A stretch of 17,448 nt of DNA from contig JAFRRE010000041.1 of assembly GCA_017428285.1 (NCBI GenBank), positions 1 to 17,448 of the forward strand, read 5' to 3'. Numbering within the stretch: the stretch's first letter is position 1; each line of letters opens with the position of its first letter. Under the pieces are notes generated by a model, which was not told where the DNA came from, made no database searches, and saw nothing but the letters and a program-made list of their open reading frames with translations. A program made the position numbers and the translations under genes. Shown piece by piece: positions 15,401 through 17,448 of this stretch. The stretch comes from Bacteroidales bacterium. GTDB taxonomy: Bacteria; Bacteroidota; Bacteroidia; Bacteroidales; F082.

Positions 15401-16094
15401 GATCAATACCCTTTACGACAAGGGACTGCGTGATGAAGTGACGCACGAATATATCCAAGAACGCGACGGCAAGGTGTATTGGTGGAACAAGACCTTGGGC
15501 GAGTTCACTGTGCTTTATGATTTCAATGCCGAAGTGGGCGACTCGTGGGAAATCAAGGTGGGAGAGGAAAGCCTTATGATGTATGTGGAAGCCGTGGAAG
15601 ATTTCGAATACGAAGGCAAAACCTATCGGATGCTGCGCGTAAGTGATTCAGACGGCCTCTTTAGTGGCGACATTGTGTGTGGTGTTGGCCACCTGACCAG
15701 TTTCTTCCCCGAGCGTTTGATGGGCAATGGCGACCGTATGCGCGTGAAGGGTCTGCGCTGCTACTGGATTGAGGATGAACTGGTCTTCAAAATCGGCGAT
15801 GAGGACTGCGATGCCATTTATGAAGAATTGCATGGGATGGAGGAGGACGGCCCTTCGACGGGCTCAGAGGCCTTAACGATATATCCCAACCCGACCAACG
15901 GCGTTTTGTTTGTAGAGACGCGGTGCGCCACGTCTCTACCAGACCAAACCTACCGCATCACCAACCTGATGGGCCAAACCGTCCTTTCGGGCAACATCAC
16001 CAATGAAACCCAACGGATTGATGTGTCGGCGCTGCCTCAGGGTATGTATTTCATTACGGTTGGCGAAACGACACGGAAATTTGTAATACGTTAA
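12384..16094 (+). CDS. Large T9SS-secreted protein with choice-of-anchor J domain
   Basis: 1236 residues. Signal peptide 1-20 (SMA-QTSF). A choice-of-anchor J / cleaved-adhesin-type jelly roll follows (about 22-185; FTFDDGILYGWTTIDADGDG, SPRVTLS, DDIYIEG). A beta-propeller-like part (about 195-490) carries Asp-box motifs: SHDDGETW (227-234), SDDNGDTW (264-271), LDGGATW (311-317) and a degenerate SFDHGEHF. The middle (about 500-1000) is unassigned. A second module (about 1000-1150; VYWWNKTLGEFTVLYDF) is of a type seen in other secreted Bacteroidota proteins. The T9SS sorting domain runs from about 1164 (LTIYPNPTNG) to the C-terminus (TTRKFVIR). Probable surface or secreted adhesin or glycan/protein-binding protein; no catalytic residues recognised. 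Two palindromic repeats are embedded near the C-terminus. Confidence 0.85.
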   Translation: MKRLVLTLAISLAFALVSMAQTSFTFDDGILYGWTTIDADGDGNNWQLSTNGGLSGNVSDGMVLSYSLDGATGDSLTPDNYFVSPRVTLSQENSYICFYARALDESHPAEHFGVAISTTVNNDPSAFTMLQDWTLHVSLYPDEWIFYTVDLSQYAGQEVYLAFRHYPLNGMVESAVRIDDIYIEGELIDGHEIWNPLNLPGTLKGVNAQGDLYSISSDTYPASLVRSHDDGETWETVFTDSFGNMAIGDKGRIFLICDRIVNYSDDNGDTWQQTSPINTDTGYNWFSCMDMRSPSNDTLVGYSSPYLIWTLDGGATWDSTRIAVMEDHQEISDLLVNENGDVYVSIWYYVGSNIGVYHSTLSDMRNWELVAFQGYSVRDMDFDPDGNVVCGVYGGFSGFEHIHGFYAVHAKNVGIADNGIVYRWNMAENNSAVLAYSFDHGEHFTEIGEVLPLAEPAPGGEDGFLSKGHDNHLYFYGNGLYYKSRRNADNIQTSGVLTRVSAPYFEQNASDNRLAIVKDNVALYITVNGYWPNPDADELIVNSATIPLGSEIEAVGTYSIMHDQNGDSFRVFDIERLENPTYQSIIGYLMQGYFDIESTDDVCAWYLGDQSTFDEIYRRYGKRWIITINGEMQTELELPDFNGIQLSDSIRYTLTGIPDSIVGYYGRTIYFLELTNVIPYEPNFTANGILTTQSDLCLSTPCGEIPYLSLDEGDGRHYLTLVDKMQHNYINDNLFEEGVQAQIHGIETTHYDLFGAPFNTLDILEMETSIDSTLVGAVVNAPNPPIGANPPLDLELAFTHNGVLYYTPNVHEWWLYETGPAYGHGTYCYAVDNDTLFVGKEVTAQVTASTMRIGNSLKPYYWVNLNHADYYDHIETLHGRLVITNELYDYGVYAFVTDDNEAFLIEPYFIGAAMENELAIGQDTLHVGSSFTATGEVFQWHSYDFYSPYQFTGISILEISDIGAIFPLSNEWYYEIQNDDGSITYQHLYQSGDTIVNDEPTQILVKINTLYDKGLRDEVTHEYIQERDGKVYWWNKTLGEFTVLYDFNAEVGDSWEIKVGEESLMMYVEAVEDFEYEGKTYRMLRVSDSDGLFSGDIVCGVGHLTSFFPERLMGNGDRMRVKGLRCYWIEDELVFKIGDEDCDAIYEELHGMEEDGPSTGSEALTIYPNPTNGVLFVETRCATSLPDQTYRITNLMGQTVLSGNITNETQRIDVSALPQGMYFITVGETTRKFVIR
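15849..15872 (+). repeat. REP-like element inside the coding region
   Basis: 24 bases starting GGCCCTTCGACGGGCTCAGA, 21 of 24 identical to the intergenic element 5341-5364. It is in frame and encodes GPSTGSEA (residues 1156-1163), the linker just before the T9SS sorting domain. Confidence 0.75.
15912..15939 (+). repeat. GAGACG-type palindrome inside the coding region
   Basis: Arms GTAGAGACG (15912-15920) and CGTCTCTAC (15931-15939) around ten bases that pair further (GG with CC and a wobble). The core GAGACG-N10-CGTCTC equals the spacing of the intergenic palindrome at 3652-3673. It encodes VETRCATSL (1177-1185) within the sorting domain, where related domains pass from the IYPNPTNG strand directly to YRITNLMGQ. 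Confidence 0.75.
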
Positions 16095-16102
16095 TTGTGG
16101 TC

Positions 16103-16176
16103 TTGTAGGGCTGTCGTATTACGGCAGCCGCACACGGAAAACCGACAGCGGCTGCCACGGTGTGACAGCCCTACAA
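16103..16176. repeat. Long imperfect hairpin, TTGTAGGGCTGTC type
   Basis: 29-base arms 16103-16131 and 16148-16176 with a 16-base loop. The outer 13 bases (TTGTAGGGCTGTC) and the inner 9 pair perfectly, and the seven in between do not. It occupies most of the gap between the 1236-residue gene and the next gene. It may stop or stabilise the upstream transcript, but there is no T tract; a dispersed palindromic repeat is the likeliest reading. Confidence 0.75.
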
Positions 16177-16217
16177 ACCAAAACGAATAAATGAATAACA
16201 ATCAAAAACATACGACA

Positions 16218-16907
16218 ATGAAAAGAACCATAATTTTTGCAGCTTTGATGTGCTGCATGATGTCGGTAACGGCACAAGAAACCAAGAACACGAAGAGAGT
16301 CAACAACACGCTCGGCGTTTGCATGATGGGCAAGACGATGCAGTGCAACGGCGTCACGATGTCGTACCTCGCATCGGAGCAGGGCAAGATGGCCTTCGCC
16401 TACGGCCTGGAATACAATCGCGAGTACATTTTAGGCAAAACACCCCTTGGCATCGTGACGGGTGTGCGTCTTGAGTACAGCCGACCCTATGCCAAATTCG
16501 TGGAAGAGGATCAAACCCTCGAAGTGAAAGCCCACGACCTTACGGGTGTGCTTCCCGTTATGCTGCAATACCACGACAAGCTGGGCGACCACACCGAGCT
16601 ACAGCTTTTCACAGGGCCGAGCCTTGATTTGGTGCTTTTCCGCAAGACGGATGCTTCTGGAATCGTATCGGGAAGCGGCAGTTATATCTTCGGGAGCCCG
16701 CTAGACAATACCGGTAAGCCCGTATGGCATTGGATTGGTTTGTCGTGGAATTTCGGCATCGGAATCCAATACAACGACATCGCCTTCAAGATTTCAACAG
16801 GTTATGGTTTATTGAACCATTTCGACAAGGACTATACAGCCCAGTACATGGGCTATCCGCTCCGCATCAACAGGCCTGTTGTGGGTACGGTGATGTTCAA
16901 ATTCTGA
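16218..16907 (+). CDS. Outer-membrane beta-barrel-like protein
   Basis: 229 residues from the ATG at 16218. A signal peptide at 1-20 ends VTA-QETKN, and the rest is alternating beta strands (LGVCMMGKTMQCNGVTMSYL, GVRLEYSRPYAKF, LPVMLQYHDKL, IGLSWNFGIGIQYNDIAFKI). It ends with RPVVGTVMFKF, a terminal Phe typical of outer-membrane barrels. It looks like a small PorT/OmpW-type barrel of 8-10 strands; function unknown. An in-frame ATG at 16191 would add nine polar residues; I chose 16218 because the signal peptide then begins MKRT. It lies between two T9SS-type secreted protein genes and may belong with them, but there is no sorting domain here. Confidence 0.75.
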   Translation: MKRTIIFAALMCCMMSVTAQETKNTKRVNNTLGVCMMGKTMQCNGVTMSYLASEQGKMAFAYGLEYNREYILGKTPLGIVTGVRLEYSRPYAKFVEEDQTLEVKAHDLTGVLPVMLQYHDKLGDHTELQLFTGPSLDLVLFRKTDASGIVSGSGSYIFGSPLDNTGKPVWHWIGLSWNFGIGIQYNDIAFKISTGYGLLNHFDKDYTAQYMGYPLRINRPVVGTVMFKF

Positions 16908-16954
16908 GATAAGAATATAAACAACCAATGATTATGAATAAGACTAATAGACCT

Positions 16955-17448
16955 ATGAAAAGATTAGTATTAACAGTAACAATTCTGCTCGGCTTCGCAC
17001 TCGGTGGCGTGGCGCAGCAAGTCTCTTTCGACTTTGAAGACGGCACACTTCAAGGTTGGACTGTCCTCGATGGCGATGGCGACGGCGACGGCCATTGTTG
17101 GGAACCTTCTATTGGCGGTATGGGCCACAATTCCAACGGGATGGTGATGGCTTATTCCAAAGACTATGCCACGGGCGAACCTCTTACACCAAATGAGTAT
17201 CTTGTTTCTCCACGATTGGTTTTGAATGAATGGCCCGTTATCAATTTCTTTGTTTGTGCTTTGGATGAAATCTATTGTGCAGAGCATTTTGGAGTTTCCA
17301 TCTCAACGACAGTCAACGATGACCCGCTGGCTTTCACGCTCTTGCATGATTGGACTTTAACCGCCAAAGATGCGGGAAACCGTCAGGGCAATTGGTACGA
17401 GTTCACTGTCGACCTTTCTGCTTATACAGGTCAAGAGGTCTATGTCGC
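16955..17448 (+). CDS. Secreted choice-of-anchor J protein, 5' part
   Basis: Runs off the window end with 164 codons visible. Signal peptide MKRLVLTVTILLGFALGGVA then QQVSFDFEDG. It aligns along its whole visible length with residues 1-162 of the 1236-residue protein (about half identical by eye), including ALDE-x-x-x-AEHFGV, STTVN-DDP-AFT and Q-DWTL/H-DWTL-type motifs, and the jelly-roll start FEDGTLQGWTVLDGDGDGDG. The Asp-Gly run is a probable calcium loop. The start is set by the shared 27-base block; ATGs at 16928 and 16934 are also in frame and would add nine or seven residues. Probably another T9SS cargo, but its C-terminus is not visible. Confidence 0.8.
   Translation, partial: MKRLVLTVTILLGFALGGVAQQVSFDFEDGTLQGWTVLDGDGDGDGHCWEPSIGGMGHNSNGMVMAYSKDYATGEPLTPNEYLVSPRLVLNEWPVINFFVCALDEIYCAEHFGVSISTTVNDDPLAFTLLHDWTLTAKDAGNRQGNWYEFTVDLSAYTGQEVYV

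Noticed and set aside
17071..17093. GGCGAC/GGCGAT tandem run as a microsatellite
   Set aside because: It is short and encodes the Asp-Gly loop also found, shorter, in the paralogue at 12500-12530; best explained as a calcium-binding motif.
1..17448. CRISPR array, tRNA, rRNA or insertion sequence
   Set aside because: No regularly spaced repeats, no cloverleaf or rRNA segments and no transposase-like protein were found; the repeats present are isolated palindromes or short direct repeats.

Overview
The window looks like a chromosomal segment of a member of Bacteroidota, most likely an anaerobic Bacteroidales; genus and family cannot be fixed from sequence alone. Pointers are: proteins with type IX secretion (T9SS) C-terminal sorting domains, the gliding/T9SS-associated pair GldE-GldD, a Bacteroidota-type HU, promoter -7 boxes of the TAnnTTTG kind, almost no Shine-Dalgarno sequences, and signal peptides with Gln directly after the presumed Ala cleavage site. 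There are no rRNA or tRNA genes, no CRISPR array and no transposase.

Layout. 1-1212: 3' part of a tryptophanase gene, closed by a strong terminator. 1360-3640 (+): a compact, probably co-transcribed run of a 45-residue Nif11-like small protein, an overlapping DUF6169-like protein, an MntP-like membrane protein and a T9SS-secreted endonuclease I. 3684-4601 (-): CorA-type metal transporter, facing the endonuclease across a palindromic repeat. 4733-8326 (-): a housekeeping block transcribed as mutY, ssb, gldE, gldD. 8467-10549 (+): HU, a 29-residue very basic protein and ribonuclease G/E. 10791-12266 (+): a membrane-anchored TPR protein with a C-terminal helix-turn-helix. 12384-16094 (+): a 1236-residue T9SS surface or secreted protein. 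16218-16907: an outer-membrane beta-barrel-like protein. 16955-end: the N-terminus of a second secreted protein paralogous to the 1236-residue one.

How it fits together. The middle of the window is conserved core biology: base-excision repair, single-strand binding, nucleoid protein, RNA processing and T9SS/gliding accessory factors. The flanks are secreted or surface functions that would use the T9SS (endonuclease I, the choice-of-anchor J proteins). The TPR/HTH protein sits just upstream of the surface-protein cluster and could regulate it, but this is inference.

The most noticeable non-gene signal is a set of short palindromic repeats of at least four sequence types. They lie between genes (3643-3683, 5341-5391, 12269-12341, 16103-16176) and, more unusually, inside a coding region: two elements (15849-15872 and 15912-15939) sit in frame immediately before and inside the T9SS sorting domain of the 1236-residue protein. 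They match, by type, elements at 5341 and 3651. The other locus worth a second look is the AT-rich overlapping small-protein/DUF6169 pair at 1392-1983.
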